Positions 44,311 to 53,600 of a stretch of 64,000 bases of DNA are shown here, piece after piece. The notes under the pieces are model-generated. The model ran no database searches. It was not told where the DNA came from and was given only the letters and a program-made list of their open reading frames with translations. The position numbers were made by a program, and so were the translations under genes. The DNA comes from DATARH01 sp036268425 (GTDB lineage Bacteria; Pseudomonadota; Alphaproteobacteria; ATCC43930; CGMCC-115725), in assembly GCA_036268425.1 (NCBI GenBank), contig DATAUE010000022.1, positions 21,597 through 85,596 on the forward strand, in the 5' to 3' direction. Each line of letters opens with the position of its first letter. The stretch's first letter is position 1.

Positions 44311-45531
44311 TCAGCGATAGCGGCCGCCGCGGGGGCGGGTGAGGGCGGCGTAGACAAGTTGCCGTGTCAGATAACGGTAATGCAGGCGCTGGTCAGGTGC
44401 GGCCAGCATCAGCACGGCGATCATCTGCTCCTGCGGGTCGATCCAGAAATAGGTGCCGGTCACGCCGCCCCAGAAATATTCGCCGACCGAGCCCGGCACC
44501 GGCGAGCGTCCCTGATGCGTGCGCACGGCAAAGCCGAGGCCGAAGCCGTAACCCATCTCCGGCACCGGCGCGAGCGCGCCGAACCGCGAGCGGGTTGTGT
44601 CGCCGTATTCGACATGCGGTGGCAAATGGTCGGCGCTCATCAGCGCTACGGTCTTCGGCGCCAGCAGGCGCACGCCGTCGAGTTCGCCGCCATTCAGCAG
44701 CATCTGGCAGAAGCGCAAATAATCCGCAGCGGTCGACACCGCGCCGCCGCCGCCGGAATGCCAGTTGACCGGCTTTGCGACATGGCGCATCGGGGGCCGT
44801 GCGCCCGTGGCGCGGTCGGTTTGCGGTTCGGCGACGCGGTGCGCCTTCTCGCCGGTCGCGGCAAACCCGGTATCGGCCATCCCGAGCGGCCCGAGGATGC
44901 ACTCCTCGAAGTACTGCGCCAGCGACCGGCCCGAGGCGACCTCAACGACGCGGCCCAACACGTCGGTCGACATGCTGTACTCCCACGTCGTACCCGGCTC
45001 GGACATCAGCGGCAGTTTTGCGAGCTTGGCGGTCAGTTCGGCGTTGGTCTGCCCGTCATCCATCAATTTCGCATCGCGCCAGATCATCTGCACCGGCGAG
45101 TCGCCGAATGCCGCATAGGTCAGACCGGAGGTGTGGCGCAGCAGATCCTGCACGGTCATCGTGCGCTGCGCCTTGGTGCGCCCGGTGCCGACCGTCACGC
45201 CGGCGAATTCTGGCAGGTAGTCCGCGACCGGCGCCGCGATTTCGAGCTTGCCTTCTTCCGAAAGCATCATCGCTGCGACCGAGGTGATCGGCTTGGTCAT
45301 CGAGGCAATGCGGAAGATCGCGTCGAGCTGCATTTGCGCACCGCCTTCGCGATCGCGAAAGCCGAACGCTTCGGCATAACCGATGCGGCCAGCGCGAGCG
45401 ATCGCCAGCACCGCACCGGGGATCAGGCCATGCTCGACATCATGGCGGATGACATCAGCCGCCCGTTGCAGCCGCACCGACGACAACCCGACCTGTTCCG
45501 GGCATTCCGCTTTCGGCAATCCCAAATTCAT
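44311..45531 (-). CDS. Class C beta-lactamase-fold serine hydrolase
   Basis: This 406-residue protein of the beta-lactamase/esterase (PF00144-type) family has the catalytic S-x-x-K as SMTK (Ser77-Lys80) within FRIASMTKPITSVAAMML. The W-E-Y-S-M-S-T-D-V-L-G block supplies the Tyr. VGEYFWGGVTGTYFWIDP corresponds to the third conserved region. Such proteins are often esterases, carboxypeptidases or lactone/amide hydrolases rather than antibiotic lactamases. No signal peptide is seen, so it is probably cytoplasmic. The start is ATG 45531: the ribosome binding site GGAGGTGA sits inside the four extra codons that an upstream ATG (45543) would add. Confidence 0.92.
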   Translation of the reverse strand: MNLGLPKAECPEQVGLSSVRLQRAADVIRHDVEHGLIPGAVLAIARAGRIGYAEAFGFRDREGGAQMQLDAIFRIASMTKPITSVAAMMLSEEGKLEIAAPVADYLPEFAGVTVGTGRTKAQRTMTVQDLLRHTSGLTYAAFGDSPVQMIWRDAKLMDDGQTNAELTAKLAKLPLMSEPGTTWEYSMSTDVLGRVVEVASGRSLAQYFEECILGPLGMADTGFAATGEKAHRVAEPQTDRATGARPPMRHVAKPVNWHSGGGGAVSTAADYLRFCQMLLNGGELDGVRLLAPKTVALMSADHLPPHVEYGDTTRSRFGALAPVPEMGYGFGLGFAVRTHQGRSPVPGSVGEYFWGGVTGTYFWIDPQEQMIAVLMLAAPDQRLHYRYLTRQLVYAALTRPRGGRYR

Positions 45532-45683
45532 CGTCACCTCCAAAGCACATATGGTTCAGCACCGGGATCGCAGAGGATACAAGCCGTAACCGGGAAAAAC
45601 ATCGTCTTGACGAAGCCGGAGGGCTGCTCCGGATTTTGGCCAAATCATGCTGGCGCGACCGCCTGCTGTGAAGATAACCAAAG

Positions 45684-47009
45684 TCAGGGTGTCGTCTCGC
45701 TGATCGGTGTGGCAGCCGCAGATCCCGCGACGGGAATGCTCGAAGCGCCTCGGTGCCGCGCCTTCAGCATTTGGCGTGCATCGTCTCTCCGGCCGGCGCC
45801 GAGATATGCCTTCAACAGCGTAAATTCCACGAGGTCGAGCTGAGCGCGGCTGCCGCCGATACGTTCGAGTTCGCCGGCAATCGGTTCGAGCGCGTCGATT
45901 GCGGCGGAAAAGTTTCGACATTCGAAAGCGGCAAAGGCGCGCGCCACTGCCGGAACGCAAGGGCCGGAGGGATAATTTTTTTGACGCGAGAGGGCCTCCA
46001 TCTGGAAGACGCGCGCCTCGACCCCTGCGGAGTCACCGGCCACGGCTTGTACCAGCGCGATGTGCATGTCCGAAAAGGCCGCACCGGCGCTGGGAAACGC
46101 GCTTAGCGCCAAGTCCTGCACAATGCGCCAGGCATCGGAGTCGCGTGGATGCCCGGCCAGCTCCCAACGCCACAGAAACGACACCGCATCGTTCACTTTT
46201 CCGCGCGGCGGCCCGCTATGGACATCCGGCGCGATGGCCTCCGTAAAAAGCCGCAGCGCTGCTGACGCATCGCCGGTCTCAAGGAGGCCGATCGCGAGAT
46301 GCCAGCTCAGATGGCTGTATAATGCGCCGGCACGCGGATAGGTGGGGAGCCAGGACGCCAGGAAGGCGCAAGCCGCGACGGGGTCGCCGGTCTCGTAACA
46401 GAGATGCGCGCGGGCATGCGCTGCCCAGGGATTTTTCGGGTTTTGGGCGAAAGACCGGTCGATCTTCGGACGGGCGGCATCGCATTGCCCGTTCTCGGAA
46501 AGCGCCATTCCGTGGTGTGCGGTGAACCACCAATCGTCGCCATAGCTTGGGGCAAGCCCGTCGAGCAGCTCCAGCAGCGCACGTTTCTGTCCCGCACGGC
46601 CGGAACTGCCGACCAAGCCGTTGGTGAATGCCGCGGTGCCAAGCACCACGGCGTCGCGTGGCCAGGCATTGAGGTGCGCCGGTAAAGCCGCAAGAGCAGC
46701 TTCGCTGTCACCCGCCACAAGCAGGGAGAAAAAGGCGATATGGCTGATTTCCCGCGTCGACAGACCGGAGGCAAGCGAATTGGCTGCCGCCATCGACGCA
46801 TTCGCGGCCGGCGCGTCGCCGCGTTCGAGCACTGCATGTGCCTTGGCAACATGGGCGAGGGCAAAACCGGGATCCGCGGTGATGGCACGATCGAAAGCAT
46901 CGATCGCGCCCGGGTACATGGTCAGCTTCGCCTCGCAGCCCGTTACATAGGCGTCCCGCGCTGCGCCCGAGGCCGTGGACAAGGGAAGGTCGTACCGGTC
47001 CGTCAACAT
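45684..47009 (-). CDS. Tetratricopeptide-repeat protein, TTC38-like
   Basis: This 441-residue, entirely helical protein begins YDLPLSTASGAARDAYVTG and continues with repeated helix pairs such as AIDAFDRAITADPGFALAHVAKAHAVL. This pattern and length resemble the TTC38 family of TPR proteins found in bacteria and animals. Other conserved-looking blocks are WWFTAHHGMALSENGQ and WAAHARAHLCYETGD. Members bind partner proteins; their molecular role is not established. Start at ATG 47009 after GGAGAGG. The frame extends 92 codons upstream without family similarity. It is divergent from the moeA gene at 47233, leaving a 223-bp shared promoter region. Confidence 0.82.
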   Translation of the reverse strand: MLTDRYDLPLSTASGAARDAYVTGCEAKLTMYPGAIDAFDRAITADPGFALAHVAKAHAVLERGDAPAANASMAAANSLASGLSTREISHIAFFSLLVAGDSEAALAALPAHLNAWPRDAVVLGTAAFTNGLVGSSGRAGQKRALLELLDGLAPSYGDDWWFTAHHGMALSENGQCDAARPKIDRSFAQNPKNPWAAHARAHLCYETGDPVAACAFLASWLPTYPRAGALYSHLSWHLAIGLLETGDASAALRLFTEAIAPDVHSGPPRGKVNDAVSFLWRWELAGHPRDSDAWRIVQDLALSAFPSAGAAFSDMHIALVQAVAGDSAGVEARVFQMEALSRQKNYPSGPCVPAVARAFAAFECRNFSAAIDALEPIAGELERIGGSRAQLDLVEFTLLKAYLGAGRRDDARQMLKARHRGASSIPVAGSAAATPISETTP

Positions 47010-47232
47010 GATGAGGCCTCTCCGCGGAGCCGGCAGAACGATACGATCCTTCGTACACGCCGCGGAAGAGGGTGCATTGACGACGGGCGGCGCATAGGCG
47101 CGCCTTTTTTGAACGCAGGTGCTTTGAGTGCGGATGTACGGCAGTGGAGGCGCTTGCGTTTTAGCGGCAAGATGCCTGCTTCCATCCGGCGCCTTCATCC
47201 TTCCGCAACGCGGATGCCGAGCTGACAGCGTT

Positions 47233-48402
47233 ATGCAACCGATTTCCAATCCCCCTCGCGGTCGTCTTTCGGTCGATGAGGCCATCGCGTGGCTGGATGC
47301 TACGACCGTCTGTCTCGGCGCTGAGACGTCGCCTGTTTCAGGCGCGTCGGGACGGACGCTTGCCGAGGATGTGCGCGCTGGCCGCCCGGTTCCGCCGGTT
47401 GATCGTGCGGCGTATGACGGTTTTGCGGTGCGCGCCGACGAATGCCTCGGAGCGGGCGCCTACAATCCGATTGCGATTCGAAAAATCCCGGTTGCCAGCG
47501 GAGAGGCACTGCCGGCGGGGGCGGATGCCGTGGTGCCGAGAGATCACGCCGAAGCCGATAGCGGGAATTATATCACCGTCATCGAACCGGTCGCACCGGG
47601 CGACAATATCGAGCGCCAAGGTGCGACGGCGTCCCAGGATGCGGTGCTCGCTTCCTGTGGGACGCGGCTGGCGGCGCGGCATATCGGGCTGCTGGCACTG
47701 GCCGGTGTTGCCGAGGTGCGCGTTATCCGTCAACCGCGCGTCAGGATATTCGTTGCCCGCCCACCCCATTCCGTCGCGTGGGACGACGGCAACGGCCCGA
47801 TGCTCCGCGCTGCGATCGAGCGCGATGGCGGCGTTGTCGATTGCGTGGCGACGATCGACCGGAACAGGAACGCCATTCAGAAAGTGCTCGATGATGGTAC
47901 CGGCGGTTGCGATACGGGTGCCGATATCGTTCTCGTCACCGGCGGGACGGGGGCAGGCGCCGATGATCACGCGCCAGCGGCACTTGCGGCGGCCGGCGAG
48001 CTTGCCGTCCACGGTATCGCCCTGTCTCCCGGGGAAACCACCGCTCTCGGCCGCAGCAGAAGCGGCGTTCCCATCGTTCTGCTGCCGGGGGTTCCGGCAT
48101 CATGCCTGTGGGCTTACGAGTTTTTTGCAGGACGGGCGATCCGCCGCCTGGGTGGGCGTGCGGGGGCCTTGCCCTATCGCTCGGAGAACCGAATTGCGGC
48201 GCGCAAGATTGTCTCCGCGATCGGCACGACCGAAATCTGCCCGGTTCGCTGCGACTCCGGCGCTATCGTGCCGTTGCCGCCGTTTTCCGAGATCGGCCTG
48301 GCCGCTGCCGCGGCTGCTGATGGTTTTGTGGTTGTCCCGGAATCGAGCGAGGGATTTCCCCAGGGTACCAGGGTGAGCGTCTACCTATATGAACGGGACT
48401 GA
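47233..48402 (+). CDS. moeA: MoeA-type molybdopterin molybdotransferase (first copy)
   Basis: This 389-residue MoeA-like protein should insert molybdate into adenylylated molybdopterin. Typical blocks are the N-terminal LSVDEAIAWLDATT, DRAAYDGFAVRADE, the GADAVV turn and GDNIERQG. The central MogA-like domain carries IVLVTGGTGAGADDHAPAAL, where canonical MoeA has G-G-x-S-x-G-x-x-D. The LPGVPASCLWAYEFF helix of MoeA is present. Divergence in the GGTGAG loop suggests a specialised or weakened copy. No strong ribosome binding site precedes ATG 47233. The second moeA-type gene follows after 18 bases, so they are one operon. Confidence 0.85.
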   Translation: MQPISNPPRGRLSVDEAIAWLDATTVCLGAETSPVSGASGRTLAEDVRAGRPVPPVDRAAYDGFAVRADECLGAGAYNPIAIRKIPVASGEALPAGADAVVPRDHAEADSGNYITVIEPVAPGDNIERQGATASQDAVLASCGTRLAARHIGLLALAGVAEVRVIRQPRVRIFVARPPHSVAWDDGNGPMLRAAIERDGGVVDCVATIDRNRNAIQKVLDDGTGGCDTGADIVLVTGGTGAGADDHAPAALAAAGELAVHGIALSPGETTALGRSRSGVPIVLLPGVPASCLWAYEFFAGRAIRRLGGRAGALPYRSENRIAARKIVSAIGTTEICPVRCDSGAIVPLPPFSEIGLAAAAAADGFVVVPESSEGFPQGTRVSVYLYERD

Positions 48403-48420
48403 AGCGGCGAACGTGTGGTC

Positions 48421-50400
48421 ATGGACGATATCGCGACGGCTCTGCGAAGCCTTGCCCGGCAAGAGCAGTTTCTTGATGTGCTCGATCGCGATGCCGCGGC
48501 CGCGCGATTTCAGCGACATCTGCGTCTGCGCCCGCTCGGCTCTGAAAATGTCAAGTTGTCGATGGCGCTGGGCCGCGTATTGGCGCGGACGATTACCGCC
48601 GATGTCGACGTCCCGGGTTTCGACCGGGCGAGCGTCGACGGCTTTGCGGTGCGCGCCGACGATACCGTGGGTGCCAGTGAACGGGCGCCGAAAGCGCTGA
48701 CGCTGAATGGCGAGATCCTGACCCCTGGTACGGTGCCGCGGCTTGTCGTCACGCCCGGAACCGCGACGCTGATCGCGACCGGCGGCATGGTGCCGCGCGG
48801 TGCCGACGCGGTTGTCATGGTCGAGCACACCGAAACGCGCGATTACGCCGACGCCACGGTGGGCACTACGATGGGCGCGACGGTCATCGAGGTCCGCCGC
48901 GGCGTCGCGGCCGGGCAGTTTATCGCTTTTGCCGGCAGCGATCTTGCCCGCGGCGAGACAGTGCTGCGCGCCGGTGCGGTTCTGACCTCGCGCGAGATCG
49001 GCATGCTCGCGGCGGTCGGGTGCGGCACGGTCGACGTATGGCGACGGCCGCGTGTCGCAATCATCTCGACCGGCGACGAGATCGTGGCGCCGGGCGAACC
49101 GATCCGTCCCGGCGCGGTCTTCGATTCGAATGCCGCGATCCTTGCCGCCGCCGTCGAGGAGGCGGGTGGCAGCGCGCAGCCGCTCGGCATCGGCCCGGAC
49201 GATGAGAGCGTGTTGTCACGCCTCGTCGCGGAAGGGCTTGCCACCTGTGACCTGGTGCTTCTTTCCGGCGGCACGTCGAAGGGCGCCGGAGATCTGTGCT
49301 ATCGAGCCGTCGCTGCGTTCAATGATCCTGGCATCGTCGTGCACGGCGTCGCGCTGAAGCCGGGCAAGCCGCTTTGCCTTGCGGTGACGGGGGGTAAGCC
49401 GATCGTGATCCTGCCGGGGTTTCCGACCTCGGCGATCTTTACGTTTCACGAATTCGTCGCGCCGGTTATTCGTGCCTTTGCCGGGTTGCCGGCGGAACAG
49501 GCGGAGCGGCTGCCGGCGACATTGCCGATGCGCATCGCTTCCGAGCGCGGTCGCACCGAGTATCTGATGGTCTCGCTGGTGCACAGCGACGACGCCGGAA
49601 AACTCGCGGCTTACCCCAACTCCAAGGGGTCGGGTGCGGTCACTGCGTTCAGCCAGGCCGACGGGTTCATCACGATTGGGCAGCACGTCGAAAGCGTCGC
49701 CGCCGGCACGCCGGTCGAGGTCCAGTTGATCGGTCGCGCGCATCTCGCCGACCTGGTGATCATCGGCAGCCACTGCGTCGGCCTCGATGTGCTGATCGAC
49801 CTTCTGCAAGCCGAGGGCGTCTCGGTCAAAGCGCTCAATGTCGGCAGCACCGGCGGCCTTGCCGCTGCAAAGCGGGGCGAATGCGACATCGCCGCCATGC
49901 ATCTGATGGACCCGGAGACAGGCGAATATAATCGCCCCTTCTTGACCCCGGCTTTGGAATTGATCCAGGGCTACCGGCGCCTGCAAGGGATCGTCTACCG
50001 CAAAGACGATTCGCGCTTCACGGGATGCTCGCTCGATGCCGCACTGGCGGCTGCACTCGGTGCATCCGACTGCCTGATGGTCAACCGCAATGCCGGCAGC
50101 GGCACTCGAATCCTGACGGATCGGCTGTTGGCCGGCGTAAAGCCGCCCGGTTACTGGTCGCAACCCAAATCGCACAACGCGGTTGCCGTGGCGGTGGCGC
50201 AGAAACGGGCGGATTGGGGTATCGCCATCGAAAGCGTTGCCCGACAGTACGGCCTCGGTTTCATACCGGCGCAGGACGAACACTATGACTTCGTCCTGCC
50301 TCGGTCGCGGCTCGACCGCCCGGCGGTGCAGCGCTTTCGCGCGCTGCTCGATCAGCGGGCCACTCGGGAAGCGTTGATTGCACTCGGCTTTACAATCTGA
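48421..50400 (+). CDS. moeA: MoeA fused to a PBP-like domain
   Basis: This 659-residue fusion has MoeA as residues 1 to about 430: GFDRASVDGFAVRADD, GADAVVMVEHTET, AIISTGDEIV, DLVLLSGGTSKGAGDLCY and PIVILPGFPTSAIFTF. The C-terminal about 215 residues, from DLVIIGSHCVGLDVLIDLL, form a PBP-like (PF12727-type) domain with NVGSTGGLAAAKRGECDIAAMHLMD and NRNAGSGTRIL, resembling periplasmic molybdate-binding folds. Proteins of this kind occur with molybdenum enzymes; the added domain may sense or bind molybdate or the cofactor. Unlike the first copy, its GGTSKGAGD loop is canonical. Start taken as ATG 48421; a GTG two codons upstream is also possible. Confidence 0.9.
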   Translation: MDDIATALRSLARQEQFLDVLDRDAAAARFQRHLRLRPLGSENVKLSMALGRVLARTITADVDVPGFDRASVDGFAVRADDTVGASERAPKALTLNGEILTPGTVPRLVVTPGTATLIATGGMVPRGADAVVMVEHTETRDYADATVGTTMGATVIEVRRGVAAGQFIAFAGSDLARGETVLRAGAVLTSREIGMLAAVGCGTVDVWRRPRVAIISTGDEIVAPGEPIRPGAVFDSNAAILAAAVEEAGGSAQPLGIGPDDESVLSRLVAEGLATCDLVLLSGGTSKGAGDLCYRAVAAFNDPGIVVHGVALKPGKPLCLAVTGGKPIVILPGFPTSAIFTFHEFVAPVIRAFAGLPAEQAERLPATLPMRIASERGRTEYLMVSLVHSDDAGKLAAYPNSKGSGAVTAFSQADGFITIGQHVESVAAGTPVEVQLIGRAHLADLVIIGSHCVGLDVLIDLLQAEGVSVKALNVGSTGGLAAAKRGECDIAAMHLMDPETGEYNRPFLTPALELIQGYRRLQGIVYRKDDSRFTGCSLDAALAAALGASDCLMVNRNAGSGTRILTDRLLAGVKPPGYWSQPKSHNAVAVAVAQKRADWGIAIESVARQYGLGFIPAQDEHYDFVLPRSRLDRPAVQRFRALLDQRATREALIALGFTI

Positions 50401-50612
50401 AGATCGGATACAGGGTTAAGTCCGGGCTCTCGGTGGTTCACGAATTTACGTCGTGGGTCGCAGGCCGGAGGCCGGTAGCAGCGCGATAAAAAGTCACGTC
50501 TGCGTTGTGGACACACTAAACCTTACCGCGATTTCTGCTATAGAGATGAGCGTGCTAGAACCTTCCTAATCCTCGGCCTCGTTGCCGTCGGAAAATGATT
50601 GGGGGATCGGGC

Positions 50613-53600
50613 ATGGCCGCCATCATCGTCAGCTCCGGGCAGACCAGTACCGGCCTAACGCTCAGTTCCGGGGATACGCTGACGGTCCTTGCCGGCGGCA
50701 CGGCCAGCGCCACCGCAGTCGACAGCGGCGGCACTGAGACATTATCCGGCGGCCGCGACATCGGAGCCACAGTCAGCGGCGGCTCACAGTTCGTTTTGTC
50801 TGGTGGCACAGCAACCGCGATCACGTTGACCGGGCAAGGCGAGGAAGTCATTTCCGCCAACGGTGTCGCGAGCGGCACAACGATCCAGCAGATCGGCGGC
50901 GGCGGCTCCCAGATCGTCCTTGGCAGTGCGATCGCCACTATCCTTGATGCCGGCAGCCAAACGGTGTCGTCGGGTGGTGTCGCCAGCGGCACGACCGCAT
51001 TTGGCGGTGATATCATTGTCGGCAGCGGCGGCACGGAACGAGGTGCAACGCTGTCCGGCGGCTCCGAGACGGTGCTCGGTACGGATATCGGTGCGCAGGT
51101 TATCGCCGGCTTTATAACGGTATCGTCCGGCGGCGTCGTTTCGAACGCGACGGTCGATACGCTGATGACCGTCTCGTCAGGCGGTCTCGCGATATCGACG
51201 ACGGTGGTGAGCGGCGTCGAGTTCGTCTATGGCACGACTTCGGCAACGACAGTCAGCTCGGGATCGCTGTTCGTGTCGTCGGGCGGCACCGGGATCGGCA
51301 CCGTTCTGACCGGGAACAGCCTTGAAGTGGTATTCGCCGGCGGCGTCGCCAGCGGCACGGTGATGAACCAGCCGGGCAATGCCGGCACCGCCGAAATCGT
51401 GTTCGGCACGGCGATCGGCACGTCTCTTGCCGCCGGCAGCCAGACCGTCTCGTCGGGCGGTGTTGCAAGCAATACGACGGTCCTTGGCGGCGAACTTATT
51501 GTCAGCAGCGGCGGCACTGCCGAGGGCGCGGCGTTGTCGGGCGGCTCGGAAACAGTGTTTGGGACCGATATCGGCGCGCAGCTCATCGGCGCGCTGCTGA
51601 CGGTGTCGTCCGGCGGCGTGGTATCCAACGCCAGCGACGCGACGGTACTGACCGTGTCGTCAGGCGGACTTTCCGTTTCGACCACCGTGATCAGCGGCAC
51701 CGCCACCGAATTCGTCCTCGGCACGGCGTCGGCGACGACGGTCAGCTCCGGGTCGCTGTTCGTGTCGTCGGGTGGCACCGGCATCGGTACGGTTCTGACC
51801 GGCAGCAGTTTCGAAGTGGTGTTTGCCGACGGAGTCGCCAGCGGCACCGTCATGGGCCAGGCCGGCAACGCCGGCACTTCGGAGATCGTGTTCGGCACCG
51901 CGATCGGGTCGCTGGTCGAGGCCGGCAGCCAGACCGTATCGTCGGGTGGCGTCGCCAGCGGTACCAACGTGTTTGGCGGCACTCTCGTCGTCGAAAGCGG
52001 TGGGACCGCGATTGGTGCCGTGGGGCAGGCCGGCGATCTCGAAACCGTGCGTGGCGTTGACAGCGGCGCGGTGCTGTCGGGGGGCGGGACGCTCGTCGTG
52101 TCGTCGGGCGGCGCGGCGAGCGGCACAACGGCATTCGACGGCGCCACGATCATTGTCAGCAGCGGCGGCACGGAGCAGGGCGATGTGCTGTCGGGCGGCT
52201 CGGAAATCGTGTTCGGGATGGATAGCGGCGCGCAGGTCGTTGACGGTTCCATCACGGTGTCGTCAGGTGGCCTCGCGGTGTCGACTACGGTCGGCAACAT
52301 CAGCAGTTTTGGATTGCAGTTCGTGTCGTCGGGAGGCACCGCCATTGCCACTGTCCTGCATGACCTAGGCATCGAAGAGGTGTTCGCGGGTGGCCTTGTG
52401 GTATCGACCACCCTAGTCGGCGGCGCCGAGATCGTCTACGGCACGACATCGGCGACGACGGTCAGTTCAGGAGGACTCGGCATGTCTTCCGGCGGCACTG
52501 GCATCGGCACCGTCCTGACCGGCAGCGGGGCGGAGGAGGTGTTCTCAGGAGGTGTCGCGATCGGGACGGTGATGAACCAGCCGGGCAATGCTGGTACGTC
52601 GGAAATCGTGCTCGGAACGGCGATAGGCACCACTTTGGGTGCTGGCAACCAGACGGTGTCGTCGGGCGGTGTTGCGAGCGGCACCACGGTGTTTGGTGGT
52701 GAATTGATCGTCAGCAGCGGCGGCACCGCGCAAGGCGCAACCTTGTCGGGCGGCTCGGAAATCGTGTTCGGGACGGATAGTGGCGCGCAGCTGATCGGTG
52801 GCCTGCTGACCGTGTCGTCAGGTGGTGTCGTGTCGAACGCCAGCGACGGCACGGTGCTGACCGTGTCGGCGGGCGGTCTTTCCGTTTCGACGACCGTGGT
52901 CAGCGGCACGGCCACCGAATTTGTTCTCGGGACGGCATCGGCGACGACGGTCAGTTCCGGATCGTTGTTTGTGTCGTCGGGCGGCACCGGCATCGGCACC
53001 GTGCTGACCGGCAGCAGTTTTGAAGTGGTGTTCGCTGGCGGCGTCGCCAGCAATACGGTGATGAACCAGCCGGGCAATGCCGGCACGTCGGAAATCGTGC
53101 TCGGAACGACGTTTGGCACGACGCTCGGCGCCGGCAGTCAGACCGTTTCGTCCGGCGGCGTCGCCAGCGATACGACTGTCTTAGGCGGCATGCTGATCGT
53201 GAGCAGTGGCGGCACGGCACAAGATGCCATTTTGTCGGGCGGCGCCGAGACGGTTCTCGGAACCGATATCGGCGCGCAGGCCATCGGCGGCTTGATTACG
53301 GTGTCGTCGGGCGGCGTGATCTCGAACGCCACGATTGCCACACCGCTGACCATCTCGGCGGGCGGCTTGGCGGTGTCGAACACGCTGGTCAGCGGCGCTC
53401 CCGAATTTGTTTTCGGCACGACCTCGGCGACGACGGTCAGTTCGGGTTCGATGTTCGTGTCGTCCGGCGGCACCGGGTTCGGCACCGTCCTGACCGGAAA
53501 AAGTCTGGAAGTGGTGTTCGCGGATGGCGTAGCGAGCGGCACAATCATGGGCCAAACCGGCAATGCCGGTACCTCCGATATCGTGTTTGGTATGGCGATC

